From the NCBI RefSeq assembly GCF_026342835.1, contig NZ_JAPEMI010000002.1:682001-746000 (forward strand): DNA of 64,000 bases, in the 5' to 3' direction. This DNA is from Streptomyces sp. NBC_00154. Lineage in GTDB: Bacteria; Actinomycetota; Actinomycetes; Streptomycetales; Streptomycetaceae. Made by a program: the position numbers and the translations under genes. Under the pieces are notes generated by a model. That model was not told where the DNA came from. It was given only the letters and a program-made list of their open reading frames with translations, and did not search any database. Positions 18,640 through 29,875 of the stretch are shown here, in pieces (positions within the stretch are counted from its first letter, which is position 1; the number at the start of each line of letters is the position of its first letter).

Positions 18640-18780
18640 CCGCATCAGGTCGACGGCGGGCTGGCCGCGACCGGCGCGAACGGCACGATCCCGATGACGA
18701 TCGGTGCGGGCATCGTGGTAGTGGCGGGCGCGGGCATCGTCCTCGTGACCCGGCGTCGCAAGGCCGGCGCGCGCACCTGA
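18640..18780 (+). pseudogene. 3' end of a sortase-anchored surface protein
   Basis: The last 40 codons encode L-A-A-T-G (18661-18675), a 20-residue hydrophobic stretch and a basic tail T-R-R-R-K-A, which is the cell-wall sorting signal of LAxTG-type sortase substrates in Streptomyces. Nothing upstream in this frame looks like a secreted protein, and the DNA immediately to the left belongs to the GH29 fragment on the other strand, so the rest of the gene is lost. Confidence 0.65.
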
Positions 18781-19091
18781 CGCGCCGCAGCCGGCCCGGC
18801 AGGGTGGGCGACCACGTCTGACGAGGCCGTTCACCCGCGGGGCAGGGCGCTCGGAGATCCGCTCCGGGCGCCTCGCCCTCCGCTCGATCCAGGCCTGCCG
18901 AGTTCGCCGCCTGAGCGTTAATGACCTGGCCCGCATGCCGGGCGGTTCCGCGTCCCGCGCCGTGCTGTGCCGTACGTAACCGTCCCCTGAAGGTGCTGAC
19001 CGGCCTTGAGGAGTTGGTGCGCGCGCTCTTCTTCCGGCATGCCGGCCTGGCCGGCACGGCCACGCAGGGAGGGCCACCGCCGACGGGTCGA
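18781..19091. other. Intergenic, no gene recognised
   Basis: 311 bases after the sorting-signal fragment. No reading frame with a convincing start or known motif was found. The region may be further debris of the same rearrangement. Confidence 0.5.
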
Positions 19092-20417
19092 TCAGCGTCT
19101 GCGCACATTCGGTGCCGGGACCAGACGGACCACACTGTTGAGTACATGGTCGATCACGTCACGCGAGGGCTTGTCCGTGAGGTTGGTGAGCATCCGGGCC
19201 AGGGTGTTGAGCAGAAACGGCGATCCCATGACGTACCGGTTGAGGATCGGTTGGAAGCCCGAACGGCTGAAGATGACGTCGGCTGCCGCGTTGCCGAGCC
19301 GGTAGTAGCGCCCCCAGCGGCGGTTCATCTCGACGGGGTAGTCGTGCAGTACTCGCTCCCGCCCGGGGCCCGGGGGAAGGGCGAGGGCGAGCGCGGCGCT
19401 CTCGGCTGCGACTTCGCCGGCTTCCATGGCCTGGCCGATGCCTTCCCCGTTCCAGGGGCTGATCATGCCTCCGGAGTCGCCGACCAGGAGGAGCCCCCGG
19501 GTGTAGAGGGGATGACGGTTGAAACCCAGGGGCAGCGCCGCGCTCCGGACAGGGCCCTCGGCGTTCTCCTCACGCAGTCCCCAGGCGTGAGGTGCGCGGG
19601 CCAGCCACTTGTCCAACGTGGCACGCAGGTCCGCGGTGCCGTGCCGCCGGTGAGGCAGCGCACCGAGCCCGACGTTGACGCGGCCGTCTCCCATGGGAAA
19701 GATCCAACCGTAGCCCGGCAAGTAGTGATCGCTCCCCGGGAAGCGGAGATCGGCCCACAACTCCAGGTACTCCTCCTGCGACCGTTCCGGGCTGCGGTAA
19801 TAGCGGCGAGCGGCTGTCGCGATCTGTTTGCTCTTGTCCCGCTGCAGGCCCATGGCGAGAGCGAGGCGCGCGGAGGCGCCGTCGGCGGCGATGACGATCG
19901 GTGCGCGGAAGACCACCGGCTCCTTCGCTCCGACCGTGGCGGTGACGCCGGTGATGCGGCCGGCGCGGTCGGTCACGGGCCCGGTCACCTTCACCCCGTT
20001 GCGCAGCCGTGCTCCGGCTCCCACGGCGTGCCGGGCGAGGATGTCGTCGAAGTCATGCCGACTGCGCGAGAGGCCGAAGTCCGGGTAGCGCCCCAGGGCC
20101 GGCCAGTCGATGTGCACCTGATGCTCACCGGCCACCCATCGCATACCGCGTGAGCGCGTCCACCCCGGAGCCTTGATGTCGATGCCCATCCGGACGAGCT
20201 GGTGCACCGCCCGCGGGGTCAAGCCGTCCCCGCACACCTTTTCCCGTGGAAAGTGGGCCTTCTCCAGGAGCAGGACATCGATGCCCGCCTTGGCGAGGTG
20301 GAAGGCTGCGGACGAGCCCGCAGGCCCCGCCCCCACCACGATCACATCGGCTTCTTCGCCCGATCCGTGGACGGAGCGATCGTCCGGCGGGGACTGCTCT
20401 GGCGTCGTTTCCCGCAT
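19092..20417 (-). CDS. Geranylgeranyl reductase family FAD-dependent oxidoreductase
   Basis: 441 residues. The FAD Rossmann motif V-G-A-G-P-A-G-S-S-A-A is at about residue 30, E-K-A-H-F-P-R-E-K-V-C-G-D-G is the conserved block of this family, and G-D-S-G-G-M-I-S-P-W-N-G-E-G-I-G near 310 is the second FAD motif. Relatives reduce prenyl double bonds, for example in menaquinone (MenJ of mycobacteria). ATG at 20417 with AAAGGGG at 7 bases; a start 21 codons earlier has no better ribosome site. It stands alone on this strand. A role in menaquinone or other isoprenoid saturation is inferred. Confidence 0.82.
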   Translation of the reverse strand: MRETTPEQSPPDDRSVHGSGEEADVIVVGAGPAGSSAAFHLAKAGIDVLLLEKAHFPREKVCGDGLTPRAVHQLVRMGIDIKAPGWTRSRGMRWVAGEHQVHIDWPALGRYPDFGLSRSRHDFDDILARHAVGAGARLRNGVKVTGPVTDRAGRITGVTATVGAKEPVVFRAPIVIAADGASARLALAMGLQRDKSKQIATAARRYYRSPERSQEEYLELWADLRFPGSDHYLPGYGWIFPMGDGRVNVGLGALPHRRHGTADLRATLDKWLARAPHAWGLREENAEGPVRSAALPLGFNRHPLYTRGLLLVGDSGGMISPWNGEGIGQAMEAGEVAAESAALALALPPGPGRERVLHDYPVEMNRRWGRYYRLGNAAADVIFSRSGFQPILNRYVMGSPFLLNTLARMLTNLTDKPSRDVIDHVLNSVVRLVPAPNVRRR

Positions 20418-20795
20418 AGGGGACCCCTTTCCTGGGACAGCCGGTGCCGCACCGAGGACGGCAGCCCGGTACGTCATCATCGATCAGGACGAGCCGGTGC
20501 GGAACCTGGCCGGATGTCCGGCCGCGCCCCAGCATGCTGCGGTCCACCTCGGCCGATCTCCTCGGCACACTCCCGATCTTCTCCGTCGTCGTGGTGGTCG
20601 CGCCGACGACGGCAGCGAACGCGCCGCCCCTCGCACCAAGGCACGGGGATGGCTCGCGGCCGCACTGAAACGCCCCCACGTTCACCTGGGTGGTTGTGGC
20701 GCGCGAACGGTCCACCGGGGTCGCGAACGGCTTGGACCGCGTGCTCCCTGGTAGCGAGCTACGTGCGATGCAGGAGTTCCAGGAGTGGAGATGTC
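20418..20795. other. Intergenic between divergent genes
   Basis: 378 bases separating the divergent reductase and oxidase genes. It must carry both promoters. A possible -35 TTGGAC lies near 20734 for the oxidase gene. No coding sequence is supported. Confidence 0.45.
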
Positions 20796-22247
20796 ATGCG
20801 GTCCCGATCGAAGCTGCCCGAACTCGCCACTGCCGTCGTTGCCGCCATCGCCCTCCTGGTCGGTGGCTGTGCCGGTGAGCGGTCACCGGACCGGGAACCG
20901 GCGCAGGCGGTGCCCGCTCGCTCCCAGTCGCCGGCGGTTGCGCAGGGCGCCCCGCTGGAGGAGCCGGCGCAGCTGGTCAGCCGCAACGGGGTCCTGCGGG
21001 TGGAACTCGTCGTGGAGAGGCGAAAGGTGGAGGTGGGCGGGCGCAAGCTGTGGGCCCTCACCTACAACGGCCGATACATGCCCCCCACGCTGCGTATCCG
21101 GCCGGGGGACAAGCTGGACCTGTCGATGAAGAACTCGCTGGACGAGTTCACCAATCTGCATGTTCACGGACTTCATGTGTCGCCGAGCGGCAACTCCGAC
21201 AACGTCTTCGTCCACATCCGTCCCGGCGAGACGTTCCACTACGCCTACCAGTTCCCGAAGAACCTCGCCCCCGGCACCTACTGGTACCACTCACATGCGC
21301 ACACGATGTCCGCACCGCAGGTCGCCGGCGGCATGTCGGGCGTCCTCATCGTCGACGGACTGCAGCAGTACCTGCCGACGGGCTTGCGCCACATCACCGA
21401 GCACGTCATCGCGCTCAAGGACTTCCAGATCGAGGGCGATGCGGTCAGGACCAAAGGCCTGCACATCGGCGCACCCACCAACCGCACGGTCAACGGCCAG
21501 CTGAACCCGACCATCCGCATCCGGCCGGGCGAGACCCAGCTGTGGCGGCTGGCCAACATCAGCGCCAACATCTACTACAAGCTCCGCCTGCAAGGTCAGC
21601 GGTTCCGTGTGATCGCCCACGACGCCAACCCCGTTGACCGGATCTGGACGGCCGACTCGCTCCTCCTCGCGGCGGGCGCCCGCTTCGACGTGCTCGTACA
21701 AGGCGGTCCGGCCGGCCGTACCGAGTTGCAGACGCTCGCCTACAACACAGGGCCGGCCGGCAACAAGTTCCCGCAGTCCACCCTGGCAACCCTGGTGACC
21801 GAAGGACCTTCCGTGCACCCGGTGGCCCTGCCCACGTCGCCCTTCGCACCGACCGACGACCTGAGCCACGCGGCGATCGCCGCACGGCGCACCCTCGCGT
21901 TCTCCGAGAACAAGGACGGCACCGAGTTCTACATCAACGGCAAGCAGTTCGACCCGAACCGGGTGGACATCCGGTCGAAGCTGAACACGGTCGAGGAGTG
22001 GACCGTGCGCAACGACAGCAACGAGGAACACTCGTTCCATGTGCACGTCGACGATTTCCAATTGATGAGCATCAACGGCCGTCCGCACCATGGCCACGGC
22101 TTGCAGGACACGGCGAGCGTGCCCGCCAAGGGCCGGCTTGTCATCCGGATCCACTTCACGAACTACACCGGCAAGACCGTCTATCACTGCCACATCCTCA
22201 ATCACGAGGACGCGGGAATGATGGCGGTGCTCGAGATCGTCAAGTAG
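20796..22247 (+). CDS. Multicopper oxidase lipoprotein
   Basis: 483 residues. The lipobox L-L-V-G-G-C (Cys about 27) predicts a membrane-anchored extracellular enzyme. All copper-ligand motifs are present: H-V-H-G-L-H, H-S-H-A-H, H-S-F-H-V-H and H-C-H-I-L-N-H with the T1 Met four residues after the last His (E-D-A-G-M). The family oxidises Cu(I), Fe(II), Mn(II) or phenols with O2 as acceptor. The ATG is placed 5 bases after GGAG. The final His-Cys-His block is followed by only a few residues, so the protein is complete. Confidence 0.9.
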   Translation: MRSRSKLPELATAVVAAIALLVGGCAGERSPDREPAQAVPARSQSPAVAQGAPLEEPAQLVSRNGVLRVELVVERRKVEVGGRKLWALTYNGRYMPPTLRIRPGDKLDLSMKNSLDEFTNLHVHGLHVSPSGNSDNVFVHIRPGETFHYAYQFPKNLAPGTYWYHSHAHTMSAPQVAGGMSGVLIVDGLQQYLPTGLRHITEHVIALKDFQIEGDAVRTKGLHIGAPTNRTVNGQLNPTIRIRPGETQLWRLANISANIYYKLRLQGQRFRVIAHDANPVDRIWTADSLLLAAGARFDVLVQGGPAGRTELQTLAYNTGPAGNKFPQSTLATLVTEGPSVHPVALPTSPFAPTDDLSHAAIAARRTLAFSENKDGTEFYINGKQFDPNRVDIRSKLNTVEEWTVRNDSNEEHSFHVHVDDFQLMSINGRPHHGHGLQDTASVPAKGRLVIRIHFTNYTGKTVYHCHILNHEDAGMMAVLEIVK

Positions 22248-22455
22248 CGTGCCGGTGCCCCGCAGCACCACACCAGGGCGAAGCGTCACCAGCGCGCCGA
22301 CGACGGAGGGACGAGCTCGACGTGACGAGGGCCCGCCGCAACGTCAGGCGCGTACGGTTTCGGACGGACGCTGCGAGTGGTTCCTTCGCCCGGCGCCGAC
22401 GCGGTCGTTGAGAGAGGCGGCGGGCGGGGTGAGCTGTCCGGGCCGCCGTTCGGGG

Positions 22456-25002
<2,547 letters not shown>

Positions 25003-25309
25003 GAGTATCCGTCCCCGTGGCCCGGCCCGACCGGGCCACGCTGTCTCAGTGCACGTGAAGCCGTGTTGGACGCGGTCCCGCAGGTCCGGCGCCATCTCAG
25101 ATCGACGCAACCCCACTTGCCCCAATTTAGACGATATGCGAGCTGCGTGTCGGTAAACCGGACCAAGGGGCAGCGGGGCCGCAGAGGTGCTCGCCGCGTA
25201 TCGACCCGCTCTTCCTGGCGCATGGGGTGTTCGGCGTCCGAGGGGGCATCCCTTGGGTGTCCGGCCCGCACCGCAGCGCATCCACCCGGAGGCGCCCCAT
25301 CTCTCTCAA

Positions 25310-25339
25310 TAGCTCATATGTTCGAATGCGAGGTATGCT
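25310..25339 (+). promoter_or_regulatory. Promoter of AlkB-like gene with half SOS box
   Basis: TATGCT at 25334-25339 fits a -10 element 6 bases before the ATG at 25346, giving a very short leader. TAGCTC-ATAT-GTTCGA at 25310-25325 contains one perfect half (GTTCGA) of the actinobacterial LexA box and a degenerate other half (3 of 6). Confidence 0.35.
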
Positions 25340-25345
25340 GCAGAC

Positions 25346-25975
25346 ATGGCATCGCACCAGCTCCAGGGATCCCTGTTCGATCAGAGCGACGACGTGCGCC
25401 TACGCCCACTGGATGGGCTCCGCAGAACCGAGCTCGGCGACGGCGCCTGGATCGACCTGCTCCCGGGCTGGCTGAGCGGCGCCGACGCCCTCTTCGAACA
25501 GTTGGCCACCGACGTTCCCTGGAAGGCCGAGCGACGGCAGATGTACGAGCGGGTCGTGGACGTCCCGCGCCTGCTCGCCTTCTACCGCGCCGGCGAACCG
25601 CTGCCGCACCCCGTCCTCGACGAGGCGCGGCAGGCACTCTCCACGCACTACGCCGCCGAGCTCGGCGAACCCTTCACGACGGCCGGCCTGTGCCACTACC
25701 GCGACGGGCGCGACAGCGTGGCCTGGCACGGCGACCGCATCGGCAGGGGGGCCCGCGAGGACACGATGGTCGCCATCCTCTCCGTGGGAGCGCCCCGCGA
25801 CCTGCTGCTGCGCCCGTGCCGCGGCGGTGATGTCGTCCGGCGGCCGCTCGGACACGGCGACCTGATCGTGATGGGCGGCTCCTGCCAGCGGACCTGGGAG
25901 CATGCCATCCCCAAGACCGCGCGGGCCGCGGGAGGGCGCATCAGCATCCAGTTCCGGCCGCACGGGGTGCAGTGA
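25346..25975 (+). CDS. AlkB-like 2-oxoglutarate/Fe(II) dioxygenase
   Basis: 209 residues, the usual size for bacterial AlkB relatives. The iron ligands are visible as W-H-G-D-R (His and Asp, about 131-134) and W-E-H-A-I-P-K (about 184), followed by R-I-S-I-Q-F-R for 2-oxoglutarate. The family repairs alkylated bases (1-methyladenine, 3-methylcytosine) by oxidative demethylation. The N-terminal L-F-D-Q is a short motif often seen in this family. It diverges from the ClpC-like gene; a degenerate SOS-like box upstream may link it to DNA damage. Confidence 0.85.
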   Translation: MASHQLQGSLFDQSDDVRLRPLDGLRRTELGDGAWIDLLPGWLSGADALFEQLATDVPWKAERRQMYERVVDVPRLLAFYRAGEPLPHPVLDEARQALSTHYAAELGEPFTTAGLCHYRDGRDSVAWHGDRIGRGAREDTMVAILSVGAPRDLLLRPCRGGDVVRRPLGHGDLIVMGGSCQRTWEHAIPKTARAAGGRISIQFRPHGVQ

Positions 25976-26512
25976 GCTGTCGCCTCGCCGATGCCGGGAT
26001 TCCGGCATGAGGGAACTGACGATCCGCCGTCGTGCCGATGTCATCCAGCCCGAAGCACCAGGCGTCCTTGGACGGGGGGCCGAGCGCGTAGCGCATCGCC
26101 ACCACGTCGAACTGAGGCCTGGGTAACGCGGCGACCGTACAGGCGGGCTGACAGGAGGTCTGGTCAGGTCCTGACGATCGACGTGGCAGTACTGCGGGCT
26201 GTCGTCGTGGTCCTACGGCGGCGTCGCCGGGCACAGGCCAGCAGCCGGTTCGACGAGAAGTTGACCGTGGTGGTCATCGTGTTGGCCTCGGGCGTTCTGC
26301 TTGCTCCGGCAGTGTTCGGCCAGGGTGTCCTGGAGGCCTTGTTCCAGCTTGTACACGGTGCTTCGCGGTCTGCTGAAGGGCTCCGGCGAGGCCGTCGTCG
26401 GAGCCCTGTCTGCGTGCTGGCGGTGGGCGGCCCGTGAGGCCGCAATTCCTCTCAGCAGCCGGGCGAACGTCAGTGGGCGCGCCGGCCGCCGCCGGTTTCC
26501 GCGGTCGGCGGG
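25976..26512. other. Region between AlkB-like and MerR genes
   Basis: 537 bases. On the minus strand 25976-26140 a frame reads D-V-V-A-M-R-Y-A-L-G-P-P-S without a start or family match, perhaps a gene remnant. On the plus strand a small membrane-protein frame follows (listed separately). Confidence 0.4.
26183..26437 (+). CDS. Possible small membrane protein
   Basis: 84 residues from a GTG. A first hydrophobic stretch (V-A-V-L-R-A-V-V-V-V-L) is followed by a run of Arg, then F-D-E-K-L-T and a second hydrophobic stretch of about 22 residues ending F-G-Q-G-V-L-E-A-L. Two-helix proteins of this layout exist in Streptomyces, but the Arg-rich tail from about residue 55 looks out of frame and the ribosome site is poor. 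It may be a frameshifted remnant. No function can be assigned. Confidence 0.3.
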   Translation: MAVLRAVVVVLRRRRRAQASSRFDEKLTVVVIVLASGVLLAPAVFGQGVLEALFQLVHGASRSAEGLRRGRRRSPVCVLAVGGP

Positions 26513-26851
26513 TCAGGCGCCGGACTTGGAGCGGGACTGGGTGGCGGGGCGGCGCAGTTCTTCGTTGATGCGCTGGGCTTCGTCGAGCTGGTCTTCGAGG
26601 ATGATGATGCGGCAGGCCGCCTCGACCGGGGTGCCCTGGTCGACGAGTTCACGGGCGCGGGCGGCGATTTTCAGCTGGTAGCGGGAGTAGCGGCGGTGGC
26701 CGCCTTCGGAGCGCAACGGAGTGATGAGGCGGGCTTCGCCGATGGCCCGCAGGAATGCGGGGGTCGTGCCGAGTATTTCGGCAGCCCGGCCCATGGTGTA
26801 GGCGGGGTAGTCGTCGTCGTCGAGACGGCCGAGCGGATCTTCTGCGGTCAT
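26513..26851 (-). CDS. MerR family helix-turn-helix regulator
   Basis: 112 residues. T-M-G-R-A-A-E-I-L-G-T-T-P-A-F-L-R and S-E-G-G-H-R-R-Y-S-R form the MerR winged helix, followed by a short coiled coil (E-D-Q-L-D-E-A-Q-R-I-N-E-E-L). There is no ligand domain and no metal-binding Cys, so it belongs to the small stand-alone MerR-like proteins found in many streptomycetes. The ATG at 26851 has GAGG at 5 bases; a GTG two codons earlier is also possible. A perfect hairpin lies in its leader. Confidence 0.82.
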   Translation of the reverse strand: MTAEDPLGRLDDDDYPAYTMGRAAEILGTTPAFLRAIGEARLITPLRSEGGHRRYSRYQLKIAARARELVDQGTPVEAACRIIILEDQLDEAQRINEELRRPATQSRSKSGA

Positions 26852-26857
26852 TTGCAC

Positions 26858-27554
26858 CTCTGATCGGGAACGCGTCAGGGGGCCCTGGTGCCGTACAGCA
26901 CCAGGGCCCGAGGGATTTGAACACCATCTGCCGGCTTACTGCGGTGCCGGCCTGTCGTTTCCGCACCGGCGCCCGGGGGATGGGGGCGAGTGCGGGGATC
27001 GCGGATACGTGACCGTGGGACCACCTTCCGTTCCGGGGCTGCGGTACCCGGGCCGATTACGTCCTTGCCCGGGCGATCCTGATGGCGTCTGCCTCCTTCT
27101 CGTCTTTCTGATCCATCTGCTTGCTAGCGGTCTTGCGAACCGCTGACGGCTCCGATGAGCCGCCCGGCCCGGCAATCAGCGAGGGGACCCCTGGATACTT
27201 CCGGCCCCGCCACTCCACTGCCGTGCCACAGCCTCCTTCTGTCCTGCATGCGCGGTAGTTCGTCTCTGCCGCGCACTGCTGACTTCTTGGCTACAAGAAC
27301 GACGCTAACTCCGACGAGCACGCATGTCTACTTCCGCCACGACAGATTTTCTGCGCGGGGAAATGGTGGAGTTCTATCGCCTGCGCCCCTTCGAAACCGC
27401 ATCGGGAAGCACGATGGCCGGGGGTGATGGCCGAGGGAGCGGACACGCTGCCCGACACGGGAGGCTGTACGCCGATACAGGTCGTGCGTACGCGCTTCGG
27501 CCTGATCCGCGGCTGACAGCCTGGGAACATGCGTCGCCTCGGGTGAGGGACACA
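26858..27554. other. Long non-coding stretch upstream of MerR and PP2C genes
   Basis: 697 bases between divergent genes. The only strong structure seen is the 12-base-pair hairpin at 26880-26909. Reading frames on both strands are Arg/Pro/Ser-rich and look like non-coding shadows. Confidence 0.5.
26880..26909 (-). promoter_or_regulatory. Perfect 12-bp hairpin in MerR leader
   Basis: GGGCCCTGGTGC and its exact complement surround the 6-base loop CGTACA. It lies 29 bases upstream of the MerR start and could be a terminator for transcripts coming from the right or an attenuator in the MerR mRNA. Confidence 0.6.
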
Positions 27555-28715
27555 ATGAGGTGTATGGGTGTCCGGCGCGCTTCGGTGGACCGCCTCCTTG
27601 AGCAGCCGTCGGGCCGCGGATTGGTGGCGATCCCGCTCGCGTTGATCGTAGTGATCACTGTGGTGGACATCCACTCGCCGGCCGATGTCCATCTGGGGCC
27701 GTTGCTGGTCATCGCGCCCGCACTCACCGCCTCCTTCGCCGGCCCGTGGCTGACTGCGGCAATCGGCGTTCTGGCTGTGGCCGCTCAGGTGTTCATCGCT
27801 CTTCTCCACGGCGGGCTGGCCACGACCAACCACATTTCGCAGATCGCCGCCCTGACCGTGCTCTCCGCTTTGGTAGTTTTCGTCTGCTACGTGCGGGAGC
27901 GGCGCGGTCGTCAGCTGAGCCGGGCACGATCGGTGGCCGAAGCGGCACAGCGAGTGCTGCTGCGGCCTCCACCCCACCGGATCGGACCGTTGCGCGTGTC
28001 CTGGCTGTATCTGGCCGCCGAGGACGAGACCCAGATCGGCGGCGACCTGTTTGCGATCGCCCGCGCCGCCCATCCCGGCACCCGGGTGATCATCGGTGAC
28101 GTCCGCGGCAAGGGCATGGCCGCCATCGGAGAGGCATCGGTGGTACTGAGCGCGTTCCGTGAAGGTGCTCACCGGTGCGCCACGCTGCCCGAGCTCACGG
28201 CGGTACTCGAGGAGAGCTTCTGCCTGAACGTGGAGGATGTGGCCGATACCAGGCACGACCCCGGGGAACACTTCATCACCGCCCTCGTACTCGACATTCC
28301 CGACCACGACGCACAGGCCCAGATGGTCAACTGTGGTCATTGCCCGCCCCTGCTGGTGCACGATCACCAGGTGACGGTCCTGCACTCGCGCCGCCCCGCA
28401 CCCCCGCTGGGCATGTGCGCGTTGCCCGCCGCATTGCCCGCCTCAAGCCACCGCGCCGACCCGTTCCCCTTCGAAACCGGCGACATCCTGCTGCTCTACA
28501 CCGACGGCGTCATCGAAGCCCGCTCGCCGACCGGAGCCTTCTACCCGCTCGCCGAGCGCGTCGCCTCCTTCTCCGCCACCAGCCCCGATGCCCTGCTGCG
28601 TGACATCCACGATGACCTGCTCGCCCACGTCGGCGAGCAGCCCACCGACGACGCCGCCCTCCTGGTCATCGAACGCACCGCCTCCCACCACCTCCACCGG
28701 CCGCACCCGGAGTGA
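27555..28715 (+). CDS. PP2C-type (SpoIIE-like) phosphatase with membrane segment
   Basis: 386 residues. Three or four hydrophobic segments (about 25-115) are followed directly by a PP2C domain: G-G-D-L-F, G-D-V-R-G-K-G near 180 for the first metal, M-V-N-C-G-H-C-P-P, L-L-L-Y-T-D-G-V-I-E-A-R near 310 and P-T-D-D-A-A-L-L-V-I at the end. Such proteins dephosphorylate anti-sigma antagonists in Streptomyces signalling. No PAS, GAF or kinase domain is present. ATG at 27555 has GAGGG at 5 bases; ATG at 27564 is an alternative. Confidence 0.85.
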   Translation: MRCMGVRRASVDRLLEQPSGRGLVAIPLALIVVITVVDIHSPADVHLGPLLVIAPALTASFAGPWLTAAIGVLAVAAQVFIALLHGGLATTNHISQIAALTVLSALVVFVCYVRERRGRQLSRARSVAEAAQRVLLRPPPHRIGPLRVSWLYLAAEDETQIGGDLFAIARAAHPGTRVIIGDVRGKGMAAIGEASVVLSAFREGAHRCATLPELTAVLEESFCLNVEDVADTRHDPGEHFITALVLDIPDHDAQAQMVNCGHCPPLLVHDHQVTVLHSRRPAPPLGMCALPAALPASSHRADPFPFETGDILLLYTDGVIEARSPTGAFYPLAERVASFSATSPDALLRDIHDDLLAHVGEQPTDDAALLVIERTASHHLHRPHPE

Positions 28716-28745
28716 GCTCGGGACCGTAATTGGTGCGTCGCGGGC

Positions 28746-29792
28746 TCAGCTCACCGCCACGCCGTAGGGGCTGTCGCCGAGGGTGACAGTCGCGACGACG
28801 TCGTGGGAATGCGGGTCGATGACCGTGAGGGTGCCTGCTCCCTGGTTCGTGACGTAGATCGCGTCGTTGGTGACCTCCAGGTTGAACGGGTCGGTGCCGG
28901 GCGGGCCCAGGGCAATGGTTGCCGAGACGCGGTGGGTGCCGATGTCGATCACGGATACGTTGCCCGGGCCGAGAACGGCGGAGTAGGCGAAGCGGCCGTC
29001 GGGCCCGACGGCCGTGTCGAAGGGGCCCTCTCCTACGGGCACGGCGGTCGCCTTGCCGGAACGGGTTCCGACCACGAGGACGTGCGCTGCCACCTCGTCG
29101 GCTACGTAGGCCGACTTGCCGTCCGGGGTGATGGCGACGCCCACTGGGGAGCGCCCTGCGGAAAGGTTCCTGGTGACGCGGCGCGTGCTGGTGTTGATGA
29201 CCGACAGGTTGCCGGAACCGGAATTCGCCACGTAGGCCGTACCGCCGTCAGGACTGAACGCCACGTTCACCGGAGACTTGCCGACCGGGATGGTCGCGGT
29301 TACCCGGTTGGTTCGGGTGTCGATCACCGAGACGTTGTTCGAACTGCCGTTGGTGACATAGAGGGACCTGCCATCGGGGCTTAGCCCGACACCGGTGGGG
29401 CTCTTCCCGACCTTCACGGTTTTGACGATCTTGTTGTTCTCGGTGTCGAGGACCGAGACCCGGGCCGAGCCGCTGTTGGCGATGTACACGTGTCTGCCGT
29501 CCTTGGTGACCGCGACGCCTTCGGGCGCCACGCCGGCCGGCACGGTTGCGACGACCTTGTAGGTACCGGCGTCGATCACCGAGAGCGTGTTGTCCTGCTG
29601 GTTCGTGACATACACGCGGCCACTGGCAGTGCCGTGAGTGGGCGCAGCCAGCCGAGGGGATTCCTTGTGAATCGGGGCGGTGGGCGTACAGGAGATCAAC
29701 AGGATCCCGATGCCCGCCGCGAGTACCGGCCGGAGCGTCCTGCCGGGTCGGCGACGGCCGCTGCCGACTCGGGTTCGCAGGGCAGAGAACAT
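28746..29792 (-). CDS. YVTN-repeat beta-propeller lipoprotein
   Basis: 348 residues. The signal peptide ends in a lipobox L-L-I-S-C (Cys about 35). Seven repeats of about 42 residues follow, each with the pattern V-Y-V-T-N or A-Y-V-A-N, then V-S-V-I-D, then S-P-D-G, typical of the 40-residue YVTN propeller family. No catalytic residues are known for this type; it probably binds partners or substrate outside the membrane. It lies 83 bases downstream of the peroxidase gene on the same strand and may be co-transcribed with it. Confidence 0.85.
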   Translation of the reverse strand: MFSALRTRVGSGRRRPGRTLRPVLAAGIGILLISCTPTAPIHKESPRLAAPTHGTASGRVYVTNQQDNTLSVIDAGTYKVVATVPAGVAPEGVAVTKDGRHVYIANSGSARVSVLDTENNKIVKTVKVGKSPTGVGLSPDGRSLYVTNGSSNNVSVIDTRTNRVTATIPVGKSPVNVAFSPDGGTAYVANSGSGNLSVINTSTRRVTRNLSAGRSPVGVAITPDGKSAYVADEVAAHVLVVGTRSGKATAVPVGEGPFDTAVGPDGRFAYSAVLGPGNVSVIDIGTHRVSATIALGPPGTDPFNLEVTNDAIYVTNQGAGTLTVIDPHSHDVVATVTLGDSPYGVAVS

Positions 29793-29875
29793 TTCGCCTC
29801 CTGTGCGCGTTGCGATGGTTATGTCCAGGGCCGGGCGGGCGGCTTTCGCCGACGCCGCCCGGTGACAGGGAAGGA

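Noticed and set aside
20202..20795. Upstream extension of the multicopper oxidase frame
   Set aside because: It runs antisense to the reductase gene and lacks any similarity; the lipoprotein signal starts at 20796.
26906..26935. Text resembling the T-loop of a tRNA (GGATTTGAACACC)
   Set aside because: No acceptor stem, anticodon arm or CCA context could be assembled around it.
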